Positions 7,576-15,873 of a stretch of 64,000 bases of DNA are shown here, piece by piece. A program made the translations under genes and the position numbers. Where the stretch lies: assembly GCA_017304475.1 (NCBI GenBank), contig JAFKKV010000013.1:310001-374000 (forward strand). Reading direction: 5' to 3'. The notes under the pieces are model-generated. The model saw nothing but the letters and a program-made list of their open reading frames with translations. It was not told the origin of the DNA and did not search any database. Each line of letters begins with the position of its first letter. The first letter of the stretch is position 1. The stretch is from Hyphomicrobiales bacterium (GTDB taxonomy: Bacteria; Pseudomonadota; Alphaproteobacteria; Rhizobiales; Phreatobacteraceae).

Positions 7576-8736
7576 ATGGCGGCTGCGTTCCATTTCGAGC
7601 TGTGCGACCTGCCGCGCGACGAAACGCGCGACCTCAGGCTGAAGGTCCGGAATTTCCTCGCCGAAGTCTCCGCGGACTGGACGATCGCCGACCGCGCGCG
7701 GTCCTGGACCGCCTTCGACCGCGACTTCAGCCGCCAGGTCGGCCGGCACGGCTGGATCGGCATGACCTGGCCAGGCGATTATGGCGGGCATGGCCGCAGC
7801 GCGCTCGAACGTTATGTCGTGCTCGAGGAGATGCTGGCGGCCGGCGCGCCGGTCGGTGCCCACTGGATCGCCGACCGGCAGAGCGGCCCCTTGATCCTGC
7901 GCGTCGGCACGGAAGACCAGAAGCGCGAATTCCTGCCGCGCATCGTCCGCGGCGAGCTTGCCTTCTGCATCGGCCTGAGCGAGCCCGATTCCGGTTCGGA
8001 CCTCGCCTCGCTCCGATCCCGGGCGACCCGGGTCACCGGCGGCTGGCGGCTCGACGGCACCAAGATCTGGACCACCAATGCCCACCATTCGGACTTCATG
8101 ATCGGGCTGTTCCGCAGCGCACCCGCTTCGGAAACCGCACGCCATGCCGGCCTGTCGCAATTCCTGATCGACCTCAAGGCCTCCGGCATCGAAATCCGGC
8201 CGATCGCCGACCTCACCGGCGAGAGCCATTTCAACGAGGTGCATTTCGACGCGGTCTTCGTGGCCGACAGCATGATCGTCGGGCGCGAGGGCGACGGCTG
8301 GGCCCAGGTCAATGCCGAGCTCGCCTTCGAGCGGAGCGGCCCGGATCGCTATCTCAGCGCCTACCCGCTGGTTCCGCCCATGCTCGACGCGATCGGCCGG
8401 AGCGGCTTCGAGCCGGGGGCCGCCCGCGACGTCGGCCGCCTGGTAGCCCGCCTCGCCACCTTGCGCGCCATGTCGATTTCGGTCGCCGGCATGCTGCAGG
8501 CCGGGGCGACGCCGCTGCAGGAAGCCGCGCTGATCAAGGATCTCGGCGTCGATCTCGAACAGGACATGCCGCGCCTGGTCGAGGAGCTCGTCGGCCTGCC
8601 GCCGGCCTTCGACGATCCCGGCGGCCTGGCCGCGGCCACCGCCTATGTCACCCAGGTCGCACCGACCTTTTCGCTGCGCGGCGGCACCCGCGAGATCATG
8701 CGCGGGCTGACCGCCCGCGGCCTTGGCCTGAGGTGA
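7576..8736 (+). CDS. Acyl-CoA dehydrogenase (first subunit of a pair)
   Basis: FAD-dependent alpha,beta-dehydrogenation of an acyl-CoA. Family signatures: GWIGMTWPGDYGGHG near the N-terminus, FCIGLSEPDSGSDLASL (flavin/substrate-binding middle strand), TGGWRLDGTKIWTTNAHHSDF, and a C-terminal GGTREIMRGLTARGLGL. At the usual catalytic Glu position of the C-terminal motif the sequence reads RGGT rather than EGT. Such changes are common in heteromeric FadE pairs, which fits the second dehydrogenase gene 5 bases downstream. ATG 7576 is preferred to ATG 7570 because GGGAGGA at 7563-7569 leaves correct spacing only for the second. Confidence 0.9.
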   Translation: MAAAFHFELCDLPRDETRDLRLKVRNFLAEVSADWTIADRARSWTAFDRDFSRQVGRHGWIGMTWPGDYGGHGRSALERYVVLEEMLAAGAPVGAHWIADRQSGPLILRVGTEDQKREFLPRIVRGELAFCIGLSEPDSGSDLASLRSRATRVTGGWRLDGTKIWTTNAHHSDFMIGLFRSAPASETARHAGLSQFLIDLKASGIEIRPIADLTGESHFNEVHFDAVFVADSMIVGREGDGWAQVNAELAFERSGPDRYLSAYPLVPPMLDAIGRSGFEPGAARDVGRLVARLATLRAMSISVAGMLQAGATPLQEAALIKDLGVDLEQDMPRLVEELVGLPPAFDDPGGLAAATAYVTQVAPTFSLRGGTREIMRGLTARGLGLR

Positions 8737-8741
8737 GCGCA

Positions 8742-9827
8742 ATGGAGCTTGCGGCCCTTCTCGGCGACCAGCTCGAACGGCTGTTCGCCGAACATGTCGA
8801 TCGCAATTGCCTGCATGCCGCCGAGAGCGGGATCTGGCCGGCGGCCCTGTGGGCGGCGGTCGAGGATTTCGGCTTGCGCACGGCGCTCGTCGCGGAGGCC
8901 GCCGGTGGCAGCGGGCTCTCCTGGTCGGACGCCGGTGTGATCCTGCAGCGCACCGGACGCTTCGCCGCGCCGATCCCGCTGGGCGAGACGATGATCGCGG
9001 CGGCCTTGCTGAGCCGGGCCGGCATCGCCGTTCCCGAGGGCGTCCTGACCTTTGCCGACGGCCGTGCGCTCGACGTCGACGAGGGCCTGCTCGAGGGACG
9101 GCTGCCGGCGGTGGCCTGGGCCCATGCGGCGAGCCACCTGGTGGTCGCCGCCGGCCCGCCGGCCGAGACCCGCCTGTGCCTGATCGATCTCGACCATGTC
9201 GAAACCCAGCCCCTCAGAACGACCGGGCGGGATGCCAGGGACGACGTGGTGCTGCGCGGCACGCGGCCGGTGGCGACCGCGCCGCTCGACGCAGCCGCGA
9301 CCATCGGCATCCTCGAACTCGGCGCCCTGATGCGTGCCAGCCAGATCGCCGGCGCGCTGCGGCGGGTGATGGAGCTTGCGGTCGACTACGCCAATACGCG
9401 CCAGCAATTCGGCCGTCCGATCGGCCGGTTCCAGGCCATCCAGCAATCGCTGGCGCAGCTGGCGGCCGAGGTCGCGGCGGCGGAAGTCGCATCAGCCGCC
9501 GGCTGGCGGGCCCGCGACAGGACCGAGGCAGGTCTTGGCACGACAGGTCTTGGCACGGCAGGTCTTGGCGAGGCCGGATATGACGCCGCCGTCGCCCGGA
9601 TCCGCTGCAGCGAAGCCGCAAGGCTCGGCGCTGCCATCGCGCATCAGGTGCATGGCGCGATCGGCGTCACCGACGAGCATATGCTGCATCATTTCACCCG
9701 CCGCCTCTGGCTCTGGCGCCTGGAATTCGGTGCCGAGGCCTGGTGGGCCGAAGAGCTGGGCGCCAGGGTTCTGGCCGCCGGCGGCGACAGGCTCTGGCCC
9801 CTCCTGACACGAGACGATCCGGCATGA
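8742..9827 (+). CDS. Acyl-CoA dehydrogenase-like protein (second subunit of the pair)
   Basis: Second member of the acyl-CoA dehydrogenase pair (361 residues). The N-terminal half is divergent. The C-terminal helical domain is clear: YANTRQQFGRPIGRFQAIQQSLAQLA and the late VHGAIGVTDEHMLHHFTRRLW pattern. It starts 5 bases after its partner and its TGA overlaps the ATG of the crotonase gene (ATGA), so all three are co-translated. A threefold 15-base tandem repeat (9531-9575) puts a Gly/Leu/Thr-rich insert into the C-terminal domain. The substrate cannot be read from sequence; paired dehydrogenases of this kind often handle branched, cyclic or steroid-derived acyl-CoAs. Confidence 0.85.
   Translation: MELAALLGDQLERLFAEHVDRNCLHAAESGIWPAALWAAVEDFGLRTALVAEAAGGSGLSWSDAGVILQRTGRFAAPIPLGETMIAAALLSRAGIAVPEGVLTFADGRALDVDEGLLEGRLPAVAWAHAASHLVVAAGPPAETRLCLIDLDHVETQPLRTTGRDARDDVVLRGTRPVATAPLDAAATIGILELGALMRASQIAGALRRVMELAVDYANTRQQFGRPIGRFQAIQQSLAQLAAEVAAAEVASAAGWRARDRTEAGLGTTGLGTAGLGEAGYDAAVARIRCSEAARLGAAIAHQVHGAIGVTDEHMLHHFTRRLWLWRLEFGAEAWWAEELGARVLAAGGDRLWPLLTRDDPA
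9531..9575 (+). repeat. In-frame 3 x 15-bp tandem repeat inside the acyl-CoA dehydrogenase gene
   Basis: Three consecutive copies of a 15-base unit, GGTCTTGGCACGACA, GGTCTTGGCACGGCA and GGTCTTGGCGAGGCC, encode GLGTT-GLGTA-GLGEA. The unit length is a multiple of three, so copy-number change would keep the frame. GGTCTTGGC is invariant in all three copies. Confidence 0.9.
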
Positions 9828-10627
9828 CCTCCTTCCTCGACATCACCCGCGACGGCGCGGTCGTCACCCTCACGATGAACCGGCCGGAGGAGCGCAACGC
9901 GATCTCCGATGTCGCAAGCTGCGACGCATTCGTCGACGCCTGCCGCGACATCGCAGCCGACACATCGATCGCGGCGGTGATCCTGACCGGCGCGGGCGCC
10001 TCGTTCAGCGCCGGCGGCAATCTGAAGAAGATGCGCGACCGCACCGGCTTCGCGCCCAAGGAAACGCCGATCGCCACCCGCAACAGCTACCGGCGCAGCG
10101 TCCAGCGCATCCCGCTGGCGCTCTATGAGCTGGAGGTGCCGACGATCGCGGCGGTCAATGGCCATGCCATCGGCGTCGGTCTCGACCTCGCCTGCATGTG
10201 CGACATCCGCATCGCGTCCGACAAGGCGGTGTTCGCCGAGAGCTTCGTCAAGCTCGGCATCATCCCGGGCGATGGCGGCGCCTGGCTCCTGCCGCGGGTG
10301 GTCGGCATGTCGAAGGCCGCCGAGATGACCTTTACCGGCGACACCTTGTCGGCCGACGAGGCCAAGGCCTGCGGCCTGGTGTCCAAGGTGGTGCCGCACG
10401 AGACGCTGATGGAAGCGGCCTGGGCCATGGCCGCCCGCATCGCCGCCAACCCGATCGCGGCGGTCAGGTTCAGCAAGCGCCTGATGCGCGAGGGCCAGCA
10501 TGTCCGGCTCGACACGCTGCTGGAATTGTCGGCGGCCTTCCAGGCCATGGCGCACGAGACCGAGGACCATCGCGAGGCGGTCGATGCCTGGCTCGAAAAG
10601 CGCAAGCCGGTGTTCAAGGGACGCTGA
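9824..10627 (+). CDS. Enoyl-CoA hydratase/isomerase (crotonase) family protein
   Basis: Acts on CoA thioesters, probably the step after the dehydrogenase pair. Crotonase hallmarks: LTMNRPEERNAIS, the oxyanion-hole segment LTGAGASFSAGGNLKKM, AAVNGHAIGVGLDLACMCDIR, and KLGIIPGDGGAWLLPRVVG. The first catalytic Glu of classical hydratases (the E of PExxLG) is replaced by Phe here. The second, in SKAAEM, is kept, and an Asp occurs in PGDGG. Isomerase or another crotonase chemistry is therefore as likely as hydration. The ATG overlaps the TGA of the upstream dehydrogenase gene. 267 residues, usual size. Confidence 0.88.
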   Translation: MTSFLDITRDGAVVTLTMNRPEERNAISDVASCDAFVDACRDIAADTSIAAVILTGAGASFSAGGNLKKMRDRTGFAPKETPIATRNSYRRSVQRIPLALYELEVPTIAAVNGHAIGVGLDLACMCDIRIASDKAVFAESFVKLGIIPGDGGAWLLPRVVGMSKAAEMTFTGDTLSADEAKACGLVSKVVPHETLMEAAWAMAARIAANPIAAVRFSKRLMREGQHVRLDTLLELSAAFQAMAHETEDHREAVDAWLEKRKPVFKGR

Positions 10628-10796
10628 AGCGCTCACCGCTGAACGCGGGCGACGGGCAATCGGGACGTGAAATCGGCCATGCGGCACCACGAGCCGACAT
10701 AGGTGCCATTCGCGCGTCGCCGGCCAATTTCGGATAGGACGACAATCGAAGCGATGCCGTCCATATGCCGGCGCCGATCGAGCAGGGAATCGAACC

Positions 10797-11879
10797 GTGT
10801 TTGAACGCCAAGACATCAGCGAGATGGCGGGCTATGTGCCCGGCGCCCAGCCGGACGGGCCGGTCGTCGCCAAGCTGAACACCAATGAGAACCCCTTCCC
10901 CCCGGCCCCGGCGGTCATCGCGGCCCTGCGCGTAATCGAGGCCGATGCCTTGCGGCGCTATCCCGATCCGATGGCACGCGGCTTCCGGCAGGCGGCCGCC
11001 GCACTGCACGGCGTCACGCCCGAGCATGTCATCGCGACCAATGGCGGCGACGAACTTCTGCGCCTGGCCTTCACGACCTTCCTGGAGCCCGGCGGCGTGG
11101 TCGGCATCGCCGAGCCCGGCTATTCGCTTTATCCGGTTCTCGCCGCCATACATGGCTGCCGCCTGTGCAGCGTGCCGCTCGCCGCCGACTGGGCGCCCGC
11201 CGCCGGCATCGCCGATGCCTGGAACGCGGCGGGAGCCAGGCTCGGGCTCCTGGTCAATCCGCAAGCGCCCTCGGGCCGCCTCGATCCCGTCGCCGTCCTC
11301 GCCGAGGTGGCGCGGGGCTTCCGCGGCGTTCTTCTGGTCGACGAGGCCTATGTCGATTTCGTCGATCCGGTGCTCGGCCACGACAGCCTGTCCCTGGTTC
11401 GCACGCTGCCCAACGTCCTGCTGCTCCGCACCATGAGCAAGGGCTATTCGCTGGCCGGCCTGCGCTTCGCCTATGGCGTGGGAGCGCCGGACCTGATCGC
11501 GCCGATGCTGACCAAGACCAAGGATTCCTACAATGTCGATGCCGTGTCGCAGCGGCTCGCCGAGACGGCATTGCGCCACCGCGATCATGCCGCGGCCGGA
11601 TGGGCCCTGGTTCGCGACGAGCGCGCCCGGCTCGCCCGGGAACTCGGCGCGCGCGGTTTCGACTGCCTGGCTTCGCAGACCAATTTCCTGCTGACGACGG
11701 TTCCCGGCCTGGCCGCGGGCGGCGCCCAGGCGCTCTATCGGGGCCTTTCGGCGCGCGGCGTCTTCGTCCGCTGGTTCGACCAGGAGCGCCTGCGCGACCG
11801 TCTGCGCATCACCATCGGCACACCGGCCGAGAACGATGCCCTGCTGTCGGCGATCGACGAACTGATGCGGCCGGCCTGA
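10797..11879 (+). CDS. hisC: Histidinol-phosphate aminotransferase family protein
   Basis: PLP-dependent class I/II aminotransferase; the HisC reaction transfers an amino group from glutamate to imidazole-acetol phosphate. Signatures are LNTNENPFPP at the N-terminus, TNGGDELL, LLVNPQAPSG (154-160), VDEAYVDF and the Schiff-base Lys in RTMSKGYSLAGLRFAYG (K215). The GTG start at 10797 has AGGGA about 8 bases upstream. It is separated by 169 bases from the crotonase operon and no other his gene is nearby. It may be a paralogue acting on aromatic amino acids or another 2-oxo acid; the true substrate is not shown by sequence. Confidence 0.82.
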   Translation: MFERQDISEMAGYVPGAQPDGPVVAKLNTNENPFPPAPAVIAALRVIEADALRRYPDPMARGFRQAAAALHGVTPEHVIATNGGDELLRLAFTTFLEPGGVVGIAEPGYSLYPVLAAIHGCRLCSVPLAADWAPAAGIADAWNAAGARLGLLVNPQAPSGRLDPVAVLAEVARGFRGVLLVDEAYVDFVDPVLGHDSLSLVRTLPNVLLLRTMSKGYSLAGLRFAYGVGAPDLIAPMLTKTKDSYNVDAVSQRLAETALRHRDHAAAGWALVRDERARLARELGARGFDCLASQTNFLLTTVPGLAAGGAQALYRGLSARGVFVRWFDQERLRDRLRITIGTPAENDALLSAIDELMRPA

Positions 11880-11963
11880 GCTCCGGTCGATCCGGACGAC
11901 CGCGACAGGGGCCCGCCGGGATCGGCAGGCCTCCGCCGCCGCTCCCCCGCGACGGCCCCATCC

Positions 11964-12929
11964 TCACTGGCCTTCCCTGAGAAAGCCGATCGCCGCCCGG
12001 TAGAGGTCGCCGCGGCTCTCCTCAAGATGCATGAGATGGGTGCCCTTGGCGATTTTGACATCGCGCTTTTCGGGCGCCCCGGTCAGCGCGGCCAGCAGCC
12101 ACGCCGCGTCCGCATCCGTGGTCAGGCTGTCCCATTCACCGCGCAGGATGGCGGTCGGCGCCCTGATCAGGCCGGGATCGTAGTCGAGCCTGCCGGACCA
12201 GGCCGCCATGATGTCGGCCGCGGGGCCGTTGGGAATGCGGACCGCCGGCGGCGAGCGGCGGCCGCTGGCCGGATCGGAGGCCAGATAGGCCTCGGCCCAG
12301 GGCCCGAAGTGACGATCGAGCAGGACCGGCGGATGGCCGGCCGGCACATCCTCGACGAAGCGCTGATGCTGCTGCGCGATCGTGACCAGGCGGGTCGGGT
12401 CGAGACCCGGGGCCTCGCGCATCATCTCGCGCCGGACGATCGGGGCGAACAGCACCAGCCGGTCGACGAGCTCGGCATGTTCGGTGGCGAAGCGCCCGGC
12501 CGCGATCGCACCCCAGGAATGGGCGATGATCGAGACCCTGGCCGCCCCTGTCTCGGCCAGCACGGTACGAACGACGCGTTCGATCTGGCGGGCTGCCTCG
12601 GGCGCGCGGCCCGGAGGATCGTCCGGCGCCGAAGCAGCCAGCCGATCATCCGGATAGGCTTCGGAGCCACCGAAACCGGCGAAATCGAAACCCCAGACGG
12701 AAAACCCGACACAGGCCAGCACGTCGGCAAAGGACACCCGGTCGAACCGGAACATGATCGACAAGGCCGAGGGGAAGGTGGCGCCATGGACATAGACGAC
12801 CGGACGCGCCCGGTCGGCCGCCGCCAGGGTCTGCTCGCGCAAGAGCAAAGCCGGCTGCCAGCCGGCCGGCTCCGCCGCCGCGCGGCCCGGCAGGATCATC
12901 GTGCGTTCGCAGGCCGTGTTCATCGGCAT
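11964..12929 (-). CDS. Alpha/beta hydrolase
   Basis: Serine hydrolase of the alpha/beta fold. The oxyanion-hole motif is VVYVHGAT (48-50), the nucleophile Ser is in IIAHSWGAIAA (S138), a probable acid is the Asp in LRGEWDSLTTD, and the His is in GTHLMHLEE near the C-terminus. No signal peptide is evident, so it is probably cytoplasmic. Start: ATG 12929 has GGGAG only 3 bases away, while ATG 12923, two codons later, has 9-base spacing, so the true N-terminus could be either. It is convergent with the aminotransferase gene. Substrate unknown. Confidence 0.82.
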   Translation of the reverse strand: MPMNTACERTMILPGRAAAEPAGWQPALLLREQTLAAADRARPVVYVHGATFPSALSIMFRFDRVSFADVLACVGFSVWGFDFAGFGGSEAYPDDRLAASAPDDPPGRAPEAARQIERVVRTVLAETGAARVSIIAHSWGAIAAGRFATEHAELVDRLVLFAPIVRREMMREAPGLDPTRLVTIAQQHQRFVEDVPAGHPPVLLDRHFGPWAEAYLASDPASGRRSPPAVRIPNGPAADIMAAWSGRLDYDPGLIRAPTAILRGEWDSLTTDADAAWLLAALTGAPEKRDVKIAKGTHLMHLEESRGDLYRAAIGFLREGQ

Positions 12930-13065
12930 GGTCTCCCTGTCGCGGAAACGGGCACGGCCGGCCCCGATAGATATGGACCAGCCGCCTCGTCCTCGACCTC
13001 GACCCTATGCGTGACGGCGGCCCATCGGTTCGGCGCGAGCCGAACCGTTGCCGTCGCCGCCTTTC

Positions 13066-14637
13066 TCAGGCCCGCCGGACCGACCAGGGATAGGGCGCCG
13101 AGCCGGGCAGAACGCCGGTGAGGCTCTTGCGATAGGCGGTCTTGATGGTGAACTGGCCGAGCGGCACGGTCGCCACCTGGTCGAGCGCCAGGCGCCCGAG
13201 ATCGCCGGCGATCTTCTTCTGCGCCGCTTCATCGGTGGCGAACAGCCATTCCTCGGCCAGCGCCTCGGCCTGTGGGCTGGTCCACCACCCGAACCAGCCG
13301 GTCTGGCCGGGGCCGCGCACCAGGTTGGACAGCGCCGGGCTGCTCCAGCCAACCGTGCTGCCTGTGGTGTGGAAGATGCTCCAGCCGCCCTTCTCGACCG
13401 GTTCGCGGCTGTTGCGGCGCTGGATCACCGTGCCCCAGTCGCTTTCGTTCAGATCGACATTCATGCCGATCTTGGCGAGGACATCGGCGGTGACCTGGCC
13501 GAGCGGTCCGATATCGGGGAAATCCGTCGGGTTGATGATCACCACCTTCTGGCCGGAATAGCCGGAAGCCTTCAACGCCTCCCTGGCCTTCTCGATGCTT
13601 TGCGGCATCAGGTCTTCCTGCTCGCCGGCATAGTTCGGCGTGCCCCGGCCCCACAGGCTGCGGCAGATCTGCCAGCCGCTCGTATCGTCGCCCTGGCTGG
13701 CGCGCATATATTCTTCCTGGCGCACCGCCATACGCACGGCCTGGCGCACCTTCACATTGTCGAAAGGCGGCTGCAGGTGATTGAGCCGCATGATCGAGGT
13801 GCGGCCGGCGAGGTCGATGACCTCGCGCACGATGTCGCGATTGCGCGCGAGCATCGGCTGGAGGTCGGCGAGCGGACGCTCCCACCAGTCGATCTCGCCG
13901 CGCATCAGCGCGTTGGCGGCGGTCGCCGGGTCCGGAATGATCTGCCATTCGATGCGTGGGAAATAGGCGACCTTGGCACCGGCATTGCGGCTCGACGTCT
14001 CCTGTCGCGACACATAACCGTCGAACTTCTCATAGACCGCGCGAACGCCGGAATTGTACTCGGCCGCAAGGAAGCGATAGGGGCCGGAGCCGACGACCTC
14101 GGTGATCTGCTTGTTGCCATCGGTCTTGGCCAGCCGCTCGGGCATGATGAAACAGGCGTTGTCGGCCTTGGCGAGCGCATTGAGCAGCAAGGGAAAGGCG
14201 CGGGTCAGCCGGATCTCGAAGGTCCGGTCGTCGACAATGGTGAACCCCTCGGTCGCCTTGCCGAGCAAGAGGCCGAAGGTGTCGCGCTGGCACCAACGGG
14301 CAATGCTGGTGGTGCAGTCCACCGAGCGCACCGGGCTGCCGTCATGGAACTTCAAGCCTTGGCGCAGCCGGATCCGCCACTTGCGGCCATTGTCGAGAAC
14401 CTCGTGACCCTCGGCCATCTGAGGCTGCGGCTTGAACGCGGCGTCCTCGCCATAAAGCGTGTCGTAGACGTAGTAGCCGTGATTGCCGGTCACCGTCGCG
14501 GTGGTCCAGATCGGATCGAGCGAGGTGAGGTTGGCCTGCGGCACGAAGCGCAGCGTCGAGGCCCTGGTGTCCTGGGCAAGAGCCGGCGCGGCGAGAAGCG
14601 AGGCGGCGGCCCCTTTGAGAAGCGTACGACGATGCAT
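13066..14637 (-). CDS. ABC transporter substrate-binding protein, peptide/nickel (SBP_bac_5) family
   Basis: Periplasmic binding protein of 523 residues. An N-terminal leader MHRRTLLKGAAASLL with twin Arg and an Ala-rich cleavage region (PALAQ) suggests Tat or Sec export. The mature protein shows the cluster pattern LKFHDGSPVRSVDCTTSIARW, GSGPYRFL and a long C-terminal lobe typical of dipeptide-, oligopeptide- and opine-binding proteins. ATG 14637 has GGAG 7 bases upstream. No permease or ATPase gene accompanies it, so it is an orphan that must use a transporter encoded elsewhere, or act in sensing. Next upstream on the same strand is the beta-lactamase, 175 bases away. Confidence 0.87.
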   Translation of the reverse strand: MHRRTLLKGAAASLLAAPALAQDTRASTLRFVPQANLTSLDPIWTTATVTGNHGYYVYDTLYGEDAAFKPQPQMAEGHEVLDNGRKWRIRLRQGLKFHDGSPVRSVDCTTSIARWCQRDTFGLLLGKATEGFTIVDDRTFEIRLTRAFPLLLNALAKADNACFIMPERLAKTDGNKQITEVVGSGPYRFLAAEYNSGVRAVYEKFDGYVSRQETSSRNAGAKVAYFPRIEWQIIPDPATAANALMRGEIDWWERPLADLQPMLARNRDIVREVIDLAGRTSIMRLNHLQPPFDNVKVRQAVRMAVRQEEYMRASQGDDTSGWQICRSLWGRGTPNYAGEQEDLMPQSIEKAREALKASGYSGQKVVIINPTDFPDIGPLGQVTADVLAKIGMNVDLNESDWGTVIQRRNSREPVEKGGWSIFHTTGSTVGWSSPALSNLVRGPGQTGWFGWWTSPQAEALAEEWLFATDEAAQKKIAGDLGRLALDQVATVPLGQFTIKTAYRKSLTGVLPGSAPYPWSVRRA

Positions 14638-14812
14638 GGGGTCACTCCGGGATACGGCTGAACCTGCAGTCGAGACGATCGGTGCCCCCTGCGTCAAGCG
14701 ATGTCTCGCCATTGCCCCTCGACCAACGGTCTTGCCATGAGACTGCTCTTGAGACCGGCCCGTGGCAGGCCGGGCGCTACGCGCCTTGACGCATCGCACC
14801 CGGCCATTTCGC

Positions 14813-15694
14813 TCAGAGGCTCGCGGCGACGATCCGGGCGGCCTCGGCGACAACGGCATTGCGCGCCTCGGCCGGAGCACGCGATTCCGCGTAATAGACC
14901 GACAGGATGATCGGCGCGCGGTCCGGCGGCCAGATGACGCCGACATCGTTGGTCTCGCCCGCATTGCCCGAGCCGGTCTTGTCGCCGACCTTCCAGTCGC
15001 GCGGCAGGCCGGCTCGGATGCGGGTGTCGCCGGTCTTGTTGCCCACCAGCCAGTCGGTGAGCTGGGTGCGCGAGGCAGGCTTCAGCGCGTCGCCGAGCAC
15101 CAGCTTGCGCAGGTTCTCCACCATGGCGGCCGGAGCGGTGGTATCGCGCGGATCTCCCGGCGCCACCACGTTCAGCTCGGGCTCGATACGGTCGAGCCTG
15201 GTCACCCCGTCGCCCAGCGACCGGACGAAGGCGGTCAGGCCGGCCGGTCCGCCGAAACTCGCCAGCAGGAGATTTCCCGCGGTGTTGTCGCTGAGCGTGA
15301 TCGCCGCCTCGCAGAGCTCGGCCACGGTCATGCCCCGGCCACCGGCGCGCGGCTTGGTCGCCGGCGAATAGTCGACCAGGTCGCTCTCGGCGAAGATGAC
15401 CCGCCGGTCCAGCTGCTCTTCGCCCTTGTCGACGCGCGCCAGGATCCGGGCCGCGGCCAGGAACTTGAACGTGCTGCACAAGGCGAAGCGCTCGCCAATG
15501 CGATGGCCGCCCCGGGCGCCGGTCGCGGTGTCGAGGACGGCGACACCCAGGCGTCCGCCGCTGCGACTCTCAAGAGCGGCGAATTTGGCGGCGAGGTCGG
15601 GGCCGACGGCGGCCCGGGCTGTGGCGGCGGCAACAAGCGGCGCGGCCAGCAGCGAGCCGGCGACCGCCATGCGGCGCGTGATCAGATGAGACAT
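14813..15694 (-). CDS. bla: Class A beta-lactamase
   Basis: Periplasmic serine beta-lactamase. All class A elements are present in order: STFK (S74-K77 here, Ambler S70/K73), SDN (135-137), EPELN (171-175, with the deacylation Glu), and KTGSG (239-243). A TRRMAVAG leader with hydrophobic core and ATARA suggests Tat export. Cys precedes the active Ser (CSTFK, Ambler 69) and another Cys sits at about Ambler 123. The position after KTGS is Gly, so the C69-C238 disulfide of KPC/SME carbapenemases is absent. The overall type is closer to CTX-M/L2-like enzymes. No AmpR-type regulator is adjacent and no mobile element surrounds it, so it looks chromosomal and resident. Confidence 0.93.
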   Translation of the reverse strand: MSHLITRRMAVAGSLLAAPLVAAATARAAVGPDLAAKFAALESRSGGRLGVAVLDTATGARGGHRIGERFALCSTFKFLAAARILARVDKGEEQLDRRVIFAESDLVDYSPATKPRAGGRGMTVAELCEAAITLSDNTAGNLLLASFGGPAGLTAFVRSLGDGVTRLDRIEPELNVVAPGDPRDTTAPAAMVENLRKLVLGDALKPASRTQLTDWLVGNKTGDTRIRAGLPRDWKVGDKTGSGNAGETNDVGVIWPPDRAPIILSVYYAESRAPAEARNAVVAEAARIVAASL

Positions 15695-15873
15695 GAAACG
15701 TCACCCAGCGATTGATGCAAGGCCGGCACGACGGCGCGCCGGCGCCCCTCTGATCGCGACCGCCGCGAGCGAAGCCGCGGCGGGTTTGTGGCATCAAGGA
15801 GGTCTTGTCGGGTGAAGCTCGTGGCCCTGGATTACGGGAAGATGATCACAGGCCGAACGGCCGGCTCCACCGC

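Noticed and set aside
14813..15694. KPC/SME-type carbapenemase
   Set aside because: Cys at Ambler 69 is present, but position 238 is Gly, so the defining disulfide is missing.
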